Assembly (NCBI GenBank): GCA_963383645.1
Contig: OY726564.1
Coordinates: forward strand, 107,267,540 to 107,331,539
DNA: 64,000 bases
Direction: 5' to 3'
Origin: Muscardinus avellanarius
Lineage: Eukaryota > Chordata > Mammalia > Rodentia > Gliridae
In this document: positions 23,476 to 35,054 of the stretch, piece by piece
Numbering within the stretch: the first letter of the stretch is position 1
How the letters are laid out: every line of letters starts with the position of its first letter
Made by a program: the position numbers and the translations under genes
The notes under the pieces: model-generated
Told to the model about the DNA's origin: nothing
Seen by the model: the letters and a program-made list of their open reading frames with translations, nothing else
The model's database searches: none

Positions 23476-23854
23476 TTCTATGTGATTAAGATTTAACTAT
23501 AAAATGATTGCATTTTTACTGCTTATGAGTTGCCTTGGGTTTTGATTGTTTTGTATAAAGCTCATAATTTATCTGTATTCTTTGAGTATCGCATAAGAGG
23601 GCACTGCATAAAGGGCTCATCTGTCTCGATATTTTGCCAAAGAATGCTTCGAAAGATGGGCTGGAATACCTAGCGTGTACTTCCAAGTACCTCAAGTGCA
23701 GCCAGTCGTAGTCGCAGGCAGTACCCAGGCATTCTTGGTACGGTAAGTAAAAGCCGCTGCTCTGCTATGAGAAGAAAGCATGGGACAGAAACTAAAAACT
23801 CTTGAGACGTTGCATCGATCGCCTCAACAGTGAATGAAGTTTGTCTTAGAAGCA

Positions 23855-24645
23855 GTTTGTGTGTGTGTGTGGTATAGGGGTTAAAACCAAGGGCATTCTG
23901 CCTCTGAGTTACATACATTCCCCAGCCCTTTTTAGTTTGAAACAGGGTCTTGCTAAGTTATTGAGCGCTGGACTTGAAACTTCGATCCTCATGTCTCAGC
24001 TTCCCAAATACAGAGATGACAGGCACGTGCCACCACGCCTGGCTTAAAAGTGTGTGTGGTACTGGGGGTGGAACCCAGGGGCATTCTATCTCTGAGCTAC
24101 ACTCCCAGCTCTATTTTTTTATTCTTTATTTTGAAACAGGGTCTCACTAAGTAACAGGCAGTCTGTCAACCGCAGTCCTCCTGTCTCAGCCTGCTGAATG
24201 CTGGGATTACAAGCATGCACCACCACGTGCAACTCTAGAAGTATTTTTTATTTCAGTCTCAAGAGCTCTTTAAGATTCTGGTCCCTTGGTCTTTTTACAC
24301 TCTTTCAGTGACACTGGACTATATTAGGAGCTTGTGATATCTATGCAAGGTTAATAGTCTGGAGTTTCTTTCATTTGCAGCCTAGGATTTAGATTATGAG
24401 AACCCATGGAAGCTGGAAAGCAATTTTTCACTAAAAAAGTGTTAGAGCTGGGCACAGTGATACACACCTCTAATCTCCGTACTTGAAGGCTGAGACTGGA
24501 GGATTGCAGGTGTGAGGCCAGCCTCAGCAACTTATAGCAAGTCCTCGGCAACTTAGCGAGACTCTTGTTTCAAAATAAATAAAATAGGGCTGGGGTGTAG
24601 CTCAGAGGTTAGAATGCCTCTGGGCTCAATCTGTAGTACCATCAA
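23855..24645. repeat. Three SINE copies before the LULL1 start exon
   Basis: Minus copies at about 23855-24045 and 24050-24235; plus copy at about 24447-24645. The 120 nt before the acceptor at 24766 are SINE-free. Confidence 0.85.
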
Positions 24646-24766
24646 AAAAGAAGAAAAAAGTGCTAGGAAATACTACTCAAACTAAAGAGATTTAATAAAG
24701 CTGAAATTGGTGTTTTACCCTTGTATGAATAAAAAGTCATTTACTTATATTTTTATTTTGTTTTAG

Positions 24767-24940
24767 TCACTGCATTGCATGCCTTATTTCTTGGGTCCTC
24801 GGGAAGCATGAGTCTGTTGGGACTTCAGGAGAGAAAACTGGATACCTTCACAAGGAAACTCGGACACTAATAATAGTATCCCAGACTCCGAAGCTAGGAC
24901 ACAGACATGGCGGACAGTGGACTCAAGGGCGCCCTGGAGG
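24767..24940 (+). other. TOR1AIP2: TOR1AIP2 exon with LULL1 start codon
   Basis: Acceptor (ttttattttgttttag) ends at 24766 and donor (ggagg/GTAAGG) begins at 24941. The exon is 174 nt: 140 nt of 5' UTR, then the first 34 coding nt from the ATG at 24907. The start context is strong (gacATGG). A short upstream ATG lies in the leader at about 24809. Confidence 0.85.
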
Positions 24941-27900
24941 GTAAGGCTGCTTGTCCTGCAGTGAGGTTTGAGGGAAGCTGGGGCGGTGCCAAGAGAAAAG
25001 CTCTGATGACCAAAACCACCCTTTAAAAAAATATAACCAGAAGATCTTTATCACACCTGAAGGGTGAAGGGTCAGGCATCAACTATCTGGCGGTCAGATT
25101 TTCCTGGTTGCCTCATAATGGTTCTTTTTTTGTGTGTGTGTGGTACTGGGGGTGGAACCCAGAGGCATTTCCGCCTCCGGGCTATACTCCCAGACCTATT
25201 TTATACTTTATTTGGAAACAGGGTCTCACTAAGTTGCTGAGAGCCTCACTAAGTAGCTGAGGCTGGCTTCAAACCTGTGCGGTCCTCCTGTCTCAGCCTC
25301 CCAAGCGTGGGGATTATTCTGGTAGCCTTAGAAGCTTATTGAATGCTTTATCATTGTTTTACGGAAGACCGTACTTTTTACTGCACTGTGTTGGGAGGTT
25401 AATGATGGCTGGTTTTCTCTGCTTTTGTGAGGTTAAGATTGATTGGTGGACCAGGTGTAGTGGCACATACTTATAATCCCAGTACTTGCATGATGGTTCG
25501 AGGTACGTTGGTAACCATTGCCTTTCACTGGAGGATAGGATTTATTTAATTTATTTATTTGTGGTGCTGGGAAGTGAAACCAGGGGCATTCTACCTATGA
25601 GCTACACCCCCAGCCTTATTTTATTCGTTTGTTTGGAAACAGGGTCTTGCTAGGTTTCTGATAACCTCACTGAGTTGCTAAGGCTAGCTTCAAACCTGTG
25701 TTCCTCCTGTCTGAATCGCTCAAGTACTGAGATTATAGGCATGACCCCCACCACACCTGGCTGAGAAAAGGATATATTTAATATAATCATTTATAATTAT
25801 CATAATAAATGTAATTATTTCTTTTTTGTGGTACTGAGGATTGAACCCAGAGGCATTCTACCTCTGAACTGCACCCCCAGCCCTATTTGTATTCTGTTTT
25901 TTTTTTTTTTTTTTTTTTTTTTTCTGGTACTGGGATGGAACCCAGGGGCATTTTACTTCCAAGCTACACCCTCAGTTCTATTTTTTATACTTTATTTTTT
26001 GAAACAGGGTCTCACTGAGTTGCAGAGAGCCTCACTAAGTAGTAGCTGAGGCTGCCTGCAAACCACGATACTCTGGTCTCAGCTTCCCAAATGCTGAGAT
26101 TACAAGTGTGTGCCACCACTCCTGGTTATTTTTTATTCTTAATTTTGAAACAGGGTTTTACCAAGTTGCAGAAAGCCTCACTAAGTAGCTGAGCTTGGCC
26201 GCAAACCTGTGATCTTCCTGTCTCAGCCTCCCAAGCACTGGGATTACAAGGGTGGGCCACCACGCCTGGCTCAAATGCTAGTTTAATCATTCAGAATTGT
26301 TATATTAGTATTAGTTGTTAGATTTATTAACATGCTAATATGTTTATTTTAATTATCTCCAGAGGGCTACAAGAGCGATAATGTTTAGAGGAGCACACCT
26401 TGTAAAGCCGGGCGTGGTGGGCGCTTGTCATCCCCGCGCTCGGGAGGCGGAGGCAGGAGGATCGTGCAGGTTCAAAGCCAGCCGCGTGCGCTGGCTTAGG
26501 AGACCCTGTTTCCAAATGGAAAAAAAATGTAAAAATAGGTCTGGGAGTGTAACCCGGAGGTAGAAGGGTTTCCAGGAACCCCAGTACCCCCCACACACAC
26601 ACACACATACACGAGTACACCTTGTAAATCATGAAAATCTAAGTAAATATTCATTGGGGCCTTGTTAAAATATAAACAATATGGGAAAATATTTTTTTCT
26701 GATACAAATTATGAGTTTTTATCTCAATAGAGGCTCAGAAGGATTCGGAAAGTGGTCCATCTGTCAACCCTCAGGCACAGGAGGTCGCAGTGACAGCAAG
26801 CACCACTGAAGAGGCCCGGAACCCACAACCTGCCCCTGCTCCCAACACAGACCCGGTGCCTGAGGCGGGAGGTCCAGAAAGTCCAGATACAGCTGAGAAA
26901 TCAGAAAGTCCAGATGAACCCGACTTGGGGAAGCACCCGGAGGACAGAGAGCCCGAGCACCGCCCAAGCCTTCCGGATGGAGGACATTGGCATCGCCTCC
27001 CTTCAGAAAGTCTGGGTGAAGACCCCGCCGACCTAGAGCCTGCTGCTTCTCAGAGCGACGGGGCAGGAAGAGCGCAGGCTCCGGCGGGGATCCTTGCTGC
27101 CGCCCTCCCCGAGGATGCGAGTGGCCAGGCCAGAGCCTCTCCGGAGCCACCTGCCGCGCACTCACCCGAAGCCCCCGGTCCTGGTCCCGGTCCCGGTCCC
27201 AGTCCCGGCAGCGCAGGGCCTGAGAGCCAGCATTCACTGAGGAGGAGGGTGCCCGCGTCAGGTGAGAGGACCTGTGTCTTTCAGGAATGAAAAGGCCTTT
27301 GGCCTCGCTTCAGGTCACGCAAAGCAGTGTGACACCTGAATGGGGTTTCTCAGCTAGAGTGGCTCTTTCCGCCATAGTTCCTTCCCACACACAAACTTCA
27401 CTTTTTCTCCTACATGTGTGTATATGTATGTTGTGTGTGTGTGCGTATGTGTATGTGGTACTGGGGAGTAAACTCGGGAGTGCTGTGCCACGCAGCTTTT
27501 TATTATACATTGCCAGCCCTTTTTATTTTTTACTTTGAGACAGGATTTTGCCAAGGCTGACCTCAATTGCAGTCCTTCTGCCTCGGCCTCCTAAGTTGCT
27601 TGGGTTATGGGCTTCTGCCACCCTGCCCAGCTAAACCTCTTATTTGTTTTTAAACCTCATTTTTAAACATTCTTTAAAAGGGGCCATGATATTTAGATAT
27701 GTACTTTTTCTTTTTGGTATTAGGGATTAAACCCAGGGGCTTTCTACCGCTGAGGTGCATCTCCAGCCCTTTTTAATTTTTAAATTGTTTAATTTTTTTG
27801 TGGGTCTGGGGAATGGAACCCAGGGGCATTCAACATCTGAGCTACACCCCCTGCCCTATTTTTTATTCTTTATTTTGAAACAGGGTCTCACTGAGTTGCA

Positions 27901-30900
27901 AAGGGCCTCACTAAGTAGCTGAGGCTGTCCGCAAATCACAATCCTCAGGTCTCAGCTTCCTGAATGCTGGGATTATAAGTGTGTACCACCATGCCCAGCT
28001 TCAGGGCTTTTTTTTTTGTTGTTGTTGTTTGTTTTTGTAGTGCTGGAGGTTGAACCCAGGGCCATTATTCCTCTGAACTGCACCCCCAGCCTGATTTTTT
28101 ATTGTTTATTTTGAAACAGGGTCTGAGTTGCAGAGTACCTCACTAAGTAGCCGAGGCTGGCCACAAACCTGTCTCAGCCTCCCACGTACTGAGATTACAA
28201 GCGTGTGCCACCACACCCAGCTTCCTACTTCAGTTTTATAGAACTTTGAACAAATCAGCTCATTTGTGTACCTGATTTTCCTTGCTTGCATGTGAGGGAG
28301 ATGGGTGTGTTCCCTGATGGACCGAGAGAGGTGGCGTGCCGAGTCTTTCCCCGGACTCCTGGCTCTTGCACCTGGTTACCTGGGTGGCCTCAGGCAGTTC
28401 TCCACTTCCTGGTCCTGAAGCTCCCTATGCAGCGAAGCAGCAGGGTGAGGCGATAGCAGGGTCCCTGCAGCAGGGTGAGGCGATAGCAGGGTCCCTGTAG
28501 CTCTTACTTTTTATTGTATGTGTGGATTTTACGTAAACGCGTGTGTCTTATACGGATTCTGAGGACTGAGGCTTTAGTGTCCATTAGTTGATACGAAGGA
28601 ATATGAGATGCTCCCAGCAGGGGCCTGGCCAGCGGCTAGTGACCCACGGTCGCTGCAGGCGAGTGACTGACGTCAGCTGAATGTTTTAGTCGTTAGCTGA
28701 GAATGGTCTGAAGACAAGGGATGCGTCCTGTCCTGCCGCTGTGGATCTGCGGCACCTGGCACATAGAAGCAACTTTATGAATAATTTGTTGAAAGAATGA
28801 ATGGATGTGATCGTCAGGAGGGTCATCTGCCATGAGGACCTCAGTGTTATGGAGGTTCACTGCTGGAAGGAAAGGAAATGCTGGGTTTAAAATGTGGTTT
28901 ATGTGTAAGAAAGAACTAAGAAGGAATGAGCCTATCTAAATCTTGCTCTGAAGGAAACTTGACAAAGCGTAGAAATCTCACGGTCAAATAATTGGGTGAG
29001 AGGTATAAAGGCATGCCCACTCTTACTAGTGGACGTCCAAAAATAATGTCGGTCCTCTTCCCTCAGAGGCTGAAAGCCATGAACCTGAAACTCAAACGTT
29101 GAAAGAAGAGGAGGAGATTGCACAGGATGCCGCCAGAAATATTAGTAAAAGGAGTGTTTGGAGCTACGGTGAGAACAGGCCTGCTTTTCTTGCAGTGTTG
29201 ATGCACATTCACGAGTCCTGAGTGCAAATGCTTGGAAAACAAGTGTTGAAAGGGTTTTGACATTTGCTAATGGTTTAAGGAATGTTTGCTAGTGACTCAG
29301 AGTGAAGTACTAGGATTTTTCCCACCCAGGGGTGCTCCCTCGTGCTTGCTTAACAGATGGAAAGTCCCACAGTAAGAAGGGCTTTAGAAACTAAAATGAA
29401 AACTGCCTTCAAGGAGCACTACTAATTTCTCAACTGGCAATTTTATGTGTTTTTTTCTTTTCTTGGTACTGGAGATTGATTGCAGGGGTATTTTACCTCT
29501 GAGATATACCCCCAGCCCTATTTTTTATTCTTTACTTTGAAATAGGGTCTCACTAAGTAGTTGAGGTTGGCTGCGAACCTGTGATCCTCCTGTCTCAGCC
29601 TCCCAAGTACTGTGACCACAAGCAGGCGCCAGCATGCCCGGCTTTATTCATTATTTTGAAACAAGGTCTTCCTAAGTTGCAGAGGGACTCAGTAAGTAGC
29701 TGAGGCTAGTCGTGAACCCATGATCCTCCTGTTTCAGCCTCCCTAGTACTGGGATTATCAGCGTGTGCCACCATTTCGGGCTTATGTGGTAGACTTTATT
29801 CATGTATTTATTTATTCACTTATTTATTGTGGTGCTGGGGATTGAACCCAGAGGCATTGTACTTCTGAGCTACACCCCTAGCCCCATTTTATCTTTTTGT
29901 TTTGAAACAGGGTTTTGCTAGGTTGATGAGTCTCACTCACTACTTGCAGAGGCTGTCCTCGAACCTTCTGAGTACTAGGATTACAGGCATGTGCCTCCAC
30001 ACCCGACTGTGACTGACCTTTTTTTCATGTCTGTGGTACTAGGGATTGAACCTAGAGGCATTCTACTTTTGAGCTATAACCCTCAGCCCGATCTTATTTC
30101 TTATTTGTAAACAGGGTCTCGCTAGGTTGATAACTAGCTGGGTCTGTCCTCAAACCTGTGATCCTCCTGTCTCAGACTCCCAAGCACAGGGATTACAGGC
30201 GTGCGACACCACGCCCGGCTCTGATAGACTTTAATGGTGAACAGTTAAAAAGGAATTTGCCGCTCCCAGTAAAACCTGACCATTCTCCCCCATGTTGGCT
30301 CAGCACAGGCTGTTTTGGACGCGGGCTGATCGCTTTCTACCGTCTTCCTTTGACAGGCTGCTTCTTTCTTGGATTCCTGGTCGCGGCTCTTGTGCTAAGT
30401 TCTGTTAGTAGCTACTATTCCTCTCCAGCCGAGCAAGTGCCCCAGAACCTGGCGCTGGAGGCCTTCTTGGCTCAGTTCAGCCAGTTGAAGGACAAGTTTC
30501 CAGGCCAGAGCTCCTTCCTGTGGCAGCGAGGACGCAAGTTTCTCCAGAAGCACCTCAACGCGTCCCGGCCCACCGAGCCGGCCACCATCATCTTTACAGC
30601 CGCCCGCGAGGGAAGAGAGACCCTGAAGTGCCTGAGCCACAGGGTTGCCGACGCCTACACCGCCTCCCAGAAAGTCTCTGCCATCACGCTTGACGGGGAC
30701 AAGAGACCCTCGCAGGACAGCGACACAGTCAAGCTGTGGGTTGACGTGGAGCTGAGCCACGGCTTCGAGAACGGCCAGAAGGCTGCCGTGGTGCACCGCT
30801 TCGAGTCGCTGCCCGCGGGCTCCACGTTGATCTTCTACAAGTACTGTGACCACGAAAACGCTGCCTTCAAAGACGTGGCCCTGGTCCTGACCGTGCTGCT

Positions 30901-31114
30901 GGAGGAGGAGACCTTAGAAGCCAGTGTGGGCCCCAGGGAAACGGAAGAGAAAGTGAGGGATTTACTCTGGGCCAAATTTACCAACTCCAGCACCCCCAGC
31001 TCCTTCAGCCACATGGACTCAGACAAGCTGAGCGGGCTGTGGAGCCGGATTTCACACCTGGTGCTGCCCGTGCAGCCGGTGAGGACCATAGAAGAACAGG
31101 GCTGCCTTTTGTAA
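24907..31114 (+). CDS. TOR1AIP2: Torsin-1A-interacting protein 2 / LULL1 (474 aa, four coding exons)
   Basis: Coding parts are 24907-24940, 26731-27261, 29067-29168 and 30357-31114. The sum is 1425 nt (474 codons plus stop), all junctions are AG/GT and every split codon is kept. LULL1 is an ER membrane protein whose lumenal domain binds torsin AAA+ ATPases and triggers their ATP hydrolysis. Residues 1-222 are an acidic, low-complexity cytosolic region. The membrane segment is about 224-239 ([15 protein letters not shown]). Residues 244-474 are the lumenal torsin-activating domain, with a likely N-glycosylation site (N290-A-S). R453 in GLWSRISHL corresponds by offset to the catalytic arginine finger known in human (R449 of 470), and there is a cysteine near the end (C472). 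Length and sequence agree with the human protein. The lumenal part is almost unchanged; the N-terminal part varies. No break is seen, so the gene should be functional. Confidence 0.93.
25130..26275 (-). repeat. SINE copies in LULL1 intron, one nested
   Basis: Minus variant-type copy at 25130-25318 (truncated), plus head fragment at about 25450-25490, minus copy at 25550-25765. An older minus copy is split into tail 25828-25893 and head 26128-26272 by a younger minus copy with a 29-nt T-tract (25894-26127). Confidence 0.85.
26402..26612 (+). repeat. Variant B1-dID SINE
   Basis: Plus-oriented copy with the variant head (catccccgcgctcgggaggcgg) and variant tail (gtagaagggtttccaggaac). It ends in a (CA)n run at about 26588-26610. 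Confidence 0.85.
26731..27261 (+). other. TOR1AIP2: LULL1 coding exon 2 (variable acidic region)
   Basis: Acceptor tatctcaatag ends at 26730; donor tcag/GTGAGA begins at 27262. It encodes residues 12-188, rich in Pro, Glu and Ser. Near its end, 27175-27210 is a short hexamer repeat (ggtccc-like units) encoding a [10 protein letters not shown] run. An ATG at 26790 opens a longer-looking frame, but the true start is upstream. The frame runs past the donor to a stop at 27288-27290. Confidence 0.9.
27457..28222 (-). repeat. Minus-oriented SINE copies in LULL1 intron
   Basis: Copies at about 27457-27632 (long divergence, preceded by a (GT)n-like tract from 27414), 27713-27780 (tail), 27795-28000 and 28030-28222. 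Confidence 0.8.
28438..28497 (+). repeat. Perfect 30-bp tandem duplication
   Basis: Two identical 30-bp units (28438-28467 and 28468-28497), beginning cagcagggtgaggcg. The repeat lies in SINE-free intron DNA (28223-29066). I see no further gene feature in that stretch, apart from a diverged MIR/L2-like ending near 28750-28800. Confidence 0.9.
29067..29168 (+). other. TOR1AIP2: LULL1 coding exon 3
   Basis: A 102-nt exon: acceptor ctcttccctcag ends at 29066, donor G/GTGAGA begins at 29169. It encodes residues 189-222, a Glu-rich stretch ([10 protein letters not shown]) followed by [12 protein letters not shown] just before the membrane segment. Confidence 0.9.
29455..30222 (-). repeat. Four minus-oriented SINE copies in LULL1 intron
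   Basis: Copies at about 29455-29643, 29644-29780 (head), 29825-30010 and 30025-30222. The last one abuts the final exon region. Its reversed head supplies a false N-terminal extension of the exon-4 frame from 30158. Confidence 0.85.
30357..31114 (+). other. TOR1AIP2: LULL1 final coding exon (membrane segment and lumenal domain)
   Basis: Acceptor cgtcttcctttgacag ends at 30356. The exon encodes residues 223-474, beginning with [12 protein letters not shown]. The TAA stop is at 31112-31114. The exon is GC-rich relative to its surroundings. Confidence 0.92.
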
Positions 31115-31415
31115 ATGGGCACACAGGTTCACGGAGGGCCTCGGCTTAGGAGCGAGTCAGTTTAAAGGCGTTCTGAGGAAGGAGGTCGATAAATGTGAGG
31201 GAACAGCCTGAGAAGCCCACATGAGCTTATTTTAAGAAAGCTTTTTTCTTCTCGCAAAATTTTCCCAATCTACACTTTGACAAAGCTAAAAATTGACCTG
31301 ACATTTTTTTTCTTGGCCTTTTCAAGCAAATCAGGTTTGAGACATAGGATGGTATATAAAATGAGGATTTGCACAGGAAGATATTCTTCTAGGAGTAACT
31401 ACGAGTGATTTTTGT

Positions 31416-31416
<1 letters not shown>

Positions 31417-31469
<53 letters not shown>

Positions 31470-32555
31470 TGTGTGTATGCTCGCCTGGGGAGTTAACCAG
31501 GGGCGCTCTCCCCCTGAGCTATAGCCCCAGCCCACTTTTATTTTTATCTTGAAACAAGGATCTTGCTAGGTTATGGTGCGCTGGCCTTGAGCCTGTGATA
31601 TTCCTGCCGTGGCCTCCCAGCACTAGGACGCACCATTGGGCCTGTGGGTTTTGTGTTTCTTTAGTGAGACTCTAAGGGGCCTTTTAAATCGTGTCTGGCT
31701 TGGAGTAAAGCAATCACAGTCATGATGCAATGGTCATTTTTAGAAAACTTTTTACTATCGCATGGTAATTTTTTCTTTTTTGGTGGTCCTGGGGATGGAA
31801 CCCAGGGGCCTTCTACCTCTGGGCTCCACTCCCAGACCTGTTTTATATTTTTAATTTAGAAACAGGGTCTCTTAAGGCAGCTGAGGCTGGCTTCGAACCT
31901 GAGCGATCCTCCTGTCTCAGCCTCCCAAGCACGGGATTACAAGCGTGCGCCACCGCGCCCGGCACATGTTAAATATCTTTCAAACTTGCTTTAATCACCT
32001 AGTTGTGAGATTACATCTTAATTTGTACCTTTTTTATTTTTTTGTGGATCTGGGGATGGAACCCAGGGGCATTCTTCCTCCGAGCTACACCTCCAGCCCT
32101 ATTTTTTATTCTTTCTTTTTTGAAACAAGGTCTCACTGAGTTGCAAGGGGCCTCACTAAGTAGCCAAGGCTGTCCACGAACCGCAGTCCCCCGGTCTCAG
32201 CTTCCTGAATGCTGGGATTACAAGTGTGCGCCACGCCTGGCTCGTAACTTCAGCTTTCTTGAATGAATCAGAGCAGTGATTTTTCACTATGTCTATTAGT
32301 ATCCCCCGCCCTTTGTAGCAGAGTAGTTGTGCCCTTTTTCTTTTTTATGTGTGTGGTACTAAGGATAGAACCCTGGGGCAATTCTATCTCTGAGCTACAC
32401 CCCCCAGTCCCATTTATTTTTTTTTAATTTTGAAACAGGATCTCACTAAGTTGTGGAGGGCCTCACTATGTTGCTGAGGCTGGCCTTGAACCTGTGATCC
32501 TCCTGTCTCAGCCTCCCCAGTACTAGGTTTGCAGGTATTCACCACCATACCTGCC
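31417..32555 (-). repeat. (GT)n and minus-oriented SINEs in TOR1AIP2 3' UTR region
   Basis: (GT)n at 31420-31465, then SINEs at about 31475-31650, 31775-31965 (variant type), 32030-32243 and 32340-32555. Confidence 0.8.
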
Positions 32556-33007
32556 TTAGTTCTGCTTTTGACAGTCTTGTATAAGATCTCACTGGGACAG
32601 AGATTCACTGATACTGAAGTCTGAAAACCGTCCGTCAAGTGAGGAAATGAGTAGGAACATGGACGTGCTGTAAGCTCTGCGTGGGGGGGATGTGGTCCGA
32701 GTGTGCGGAGGCCACTCACAAGAGACAGCCCCCGTGCGTGCTAGCGTAACTAGCATGTTTCTGATGCTTTCGTCCGTTTCAGTTGTTAGTCATCGTTTCT
32801 GTCTCCCCTAAATGGAATTTGTCATTGTCTAGGATGGGAATTGTATCATTTCGGAAGAACAGATTTTAATAGCCAATTTAATAGTAGCTTTTATGCAGGT
32901 ATTTTGGCACAACTTCACCATGCTCTGCTGTGCATTATGTAATTCAACAGTTCATTTTTTGGCATCTAGGGAGAAGTACCCTTAGGTTACGAATTAAAGA
33001 AACAAAA

Positions 33008-33410
33008 GAAGCTGGGTGTGGTCGTGCACACCTGGAATCACAGGTTCAAGGCTGGCCTCAGCAACTTAGGGAGACCTTGTTTCAAAATAAAAAAATCAAA
33101 AGGGTGGAGCTTGGAGGTAGAATGCCCCTGAGTTCAATCCCCGGTACCATCAAAAAAAAAAAAAAAGATTAAGAGAAACATAAGGAGCCGGGCGTGGTGG
33201 CACACGCTTGTAATCCCCGCGCTTGGGAGGCTGAGAGGAGGATCGCACAGGTTCGAAGCCAGCCTCAGCTACTTAGTTAAGGCTCTCAGCAACTTAGTGA
33301 GACCCTGTTTCTAATATAATATAAAATAGGTCTGGAAGTATAGCCCGGAGGTAGAAAGGCTCTGGGTTCCACCCCCAGTGCCACCAAAAAGAAAAAGAAA
33401 AAGAAACATA
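33008..33410 (+). repeat. Two plus-oriented SINE copies
   Basis: Copies at about 33008-33170 (internally shortened head) and 33185-33410 (variant head, gtctggaagtatagcccgg tail, A-rich end). Confidence 0.85.
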
Positions 33411-34348
33411 AGGGATGTTCTACTTCATAAGCAGAGATGGTAGGTTGTTGGAGGTTTTAATGGCCGATAGGAGTTGTTGAGCCATGTTCTGAGATTGTAA
33501 GAGAGGTCGAGAACACTATGTGTGGAGACAGCAGTCGTTGATTAGCATGTGAATTCTGAAAGTGCAACTCTAATAACGTGCTCTTGACCTCCACGGTCAA
33601 GATCACCACGGTCCCGGGGGTCTATCAAGGCTCCGGCCTCCCCTTCTGTAGGAGCCTCCGTGTGTACATAGTTAAGAGTTCACAGGACTCAGCATGGAAG
33701 GATTCTAGGAAACACTAAGAAGACACAAGGATACAAGGATCACAAAGACACAGGAATCCTTTCGATACACGCCACAGGGAAAACACAAGCTGTTTGACCA
33801 AAGCCTTAAGTATATCGGGTTGCGCAGAGGCACACCCGAACAGTATGCAGTTGAGGCTCGGAAAAGGCCTGAACACAGGTGAATCACAGCCAGTGTCCTG
33901 CCGTGTCGATCCGGAAGGCGGGGGAGCTGAGGAGGATCTCTGCCACTTCAGTTTTTTCAGTATCTTTAGATCTCAGAGGCCAGCACGGATCAGGCCCCAC
34001 GGCCCTCCGCGCTGGCCCACACCGCCTCGGCTCAGTGTGCAGAGCTGGTCTCCGTGGGGCTCGGGCTGCAGCTGAGACACAGGTAACTGCTTCTTAAGTT
34101 GAATATGGTTTTCTATCACTTGTTCTGAATATAATGTAGGATGACAAATTTCTAAAAGTTTTAAATCCTTTGTTTACTCTTCAGCTTTTGTTATACACCT
34201 TCTTCCTTCCATATGTAAGTGCAGTTGCCTGAAACTATTGTCCATTTTCTGTCCACTATTTCAAAAATAATTTTTAAAAGCAATGTATTAGCTCTGGGAA
34301 TAAAATGGGTATTTTTAAGGCATAAAATCATATTTTTTAAAATGTGCA

Positions 34349-34358
34349 AATAAATAAA
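34349..34358 (+). terminator. TOR1AIP2: Candidate TOR1AIP2 polyadenylation signals
   Basis: Two overlapping AATAAA hexamers in SINE-free DNA, about 3.2 kb after the LULL1 stop. From 34380 to 35050 I see no gene. Confidence 0.4.
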
Positions 34359-35054
34359 GTCTATTATCTAATGTACCCTCTTAGGTTAATGTCTAGTTCA
34401 TTATTTGTTTTTTTTTACAGTTCTTGTTTTTGGGCTTTTGTGTAGTTCATCTTTCATGACTGATAATTTGCTTATCTGACTCAGAAAAATGAGTTAGCAT
34501 CTGAGACTACACAGGATTCCTACACATCACCACTTAGGCATTATCCGGAATTACGTCATGTGTCCATGTCAAGCGTTCCTTGAGTAACGGAGGTGTAGAA
34601 ACAAGTAGGGGAATGAGAAACTCTCACTGGACTTGGTTTTTTTTTTTCCCCCCTTAAGGTAAAATTTATGTTTTCTAATTAGTTTCCAAAGATGGCACCA
34701 GCCTTCCTTTAATTTAGAAGTTTTGGTGTTAGTCTATAACAAATAAGTGTGAAAATTAGAATAACCCAGGAAGATGACCTGACCAGCAGAGTTATTTGCA
34801 TATATCTGGCCCAGATGTTTGAACACCTGAATTTTGCTATTGAGTCTTTACAAAATGTACGGGCTTTGCCAGTATTAATGTTGAGCTTCTTGGCCCTTCC
34901 CTTCTTGTCTAACCATGTCTGTGTGTTTGTTTTGTACTGATGTTGAATGTGCCTTCCTCAAATTAGTTGCCTGATTGTTTTAAAAAACAAATGTCCTTAA
35001 TTTTTCTCAGCTGATCAAGTTTCCAAAATAGTGAGTTTATAGAAATGGACGTGA

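Larger units (their letters stand above)
31115..34375 (+). other. TOR1AIP2: TOR1AIP2 3' UTR (end tentative)
   Basis: After the stop the sequence stays partly SINE-free (31115-31410, 32560-33000, 33415-34380). Overlapping AATAAA hexamers occur at 34349-34354 and 34353-34358. A T-rich stretch near 34395-34420 follows. The SINEs inside are listed separately. The end is a best guess; earlier cleavage is possible. Confidence 0.45.

Noticed and set aside
26764..27237. 157-codon antisense frame opposite LULL1 exon 2
   Set aside because: Shadow of the coding exon, with no splice or domain support.
26790..27290. 166-codon frame starting at an internal ATG
   Set aside because: It is the inside of LULL1 coding exon 2. 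The true start is 24907 and the true exon end is the donor after 27261.
30158..30356. Upstream extension of the last LULL1 exon frame to an ATG at 30158
   Set aside because: The extension translates a reversed SINE head. A clear acceptor at 30356 and the family sequence place the exon start at 30357.
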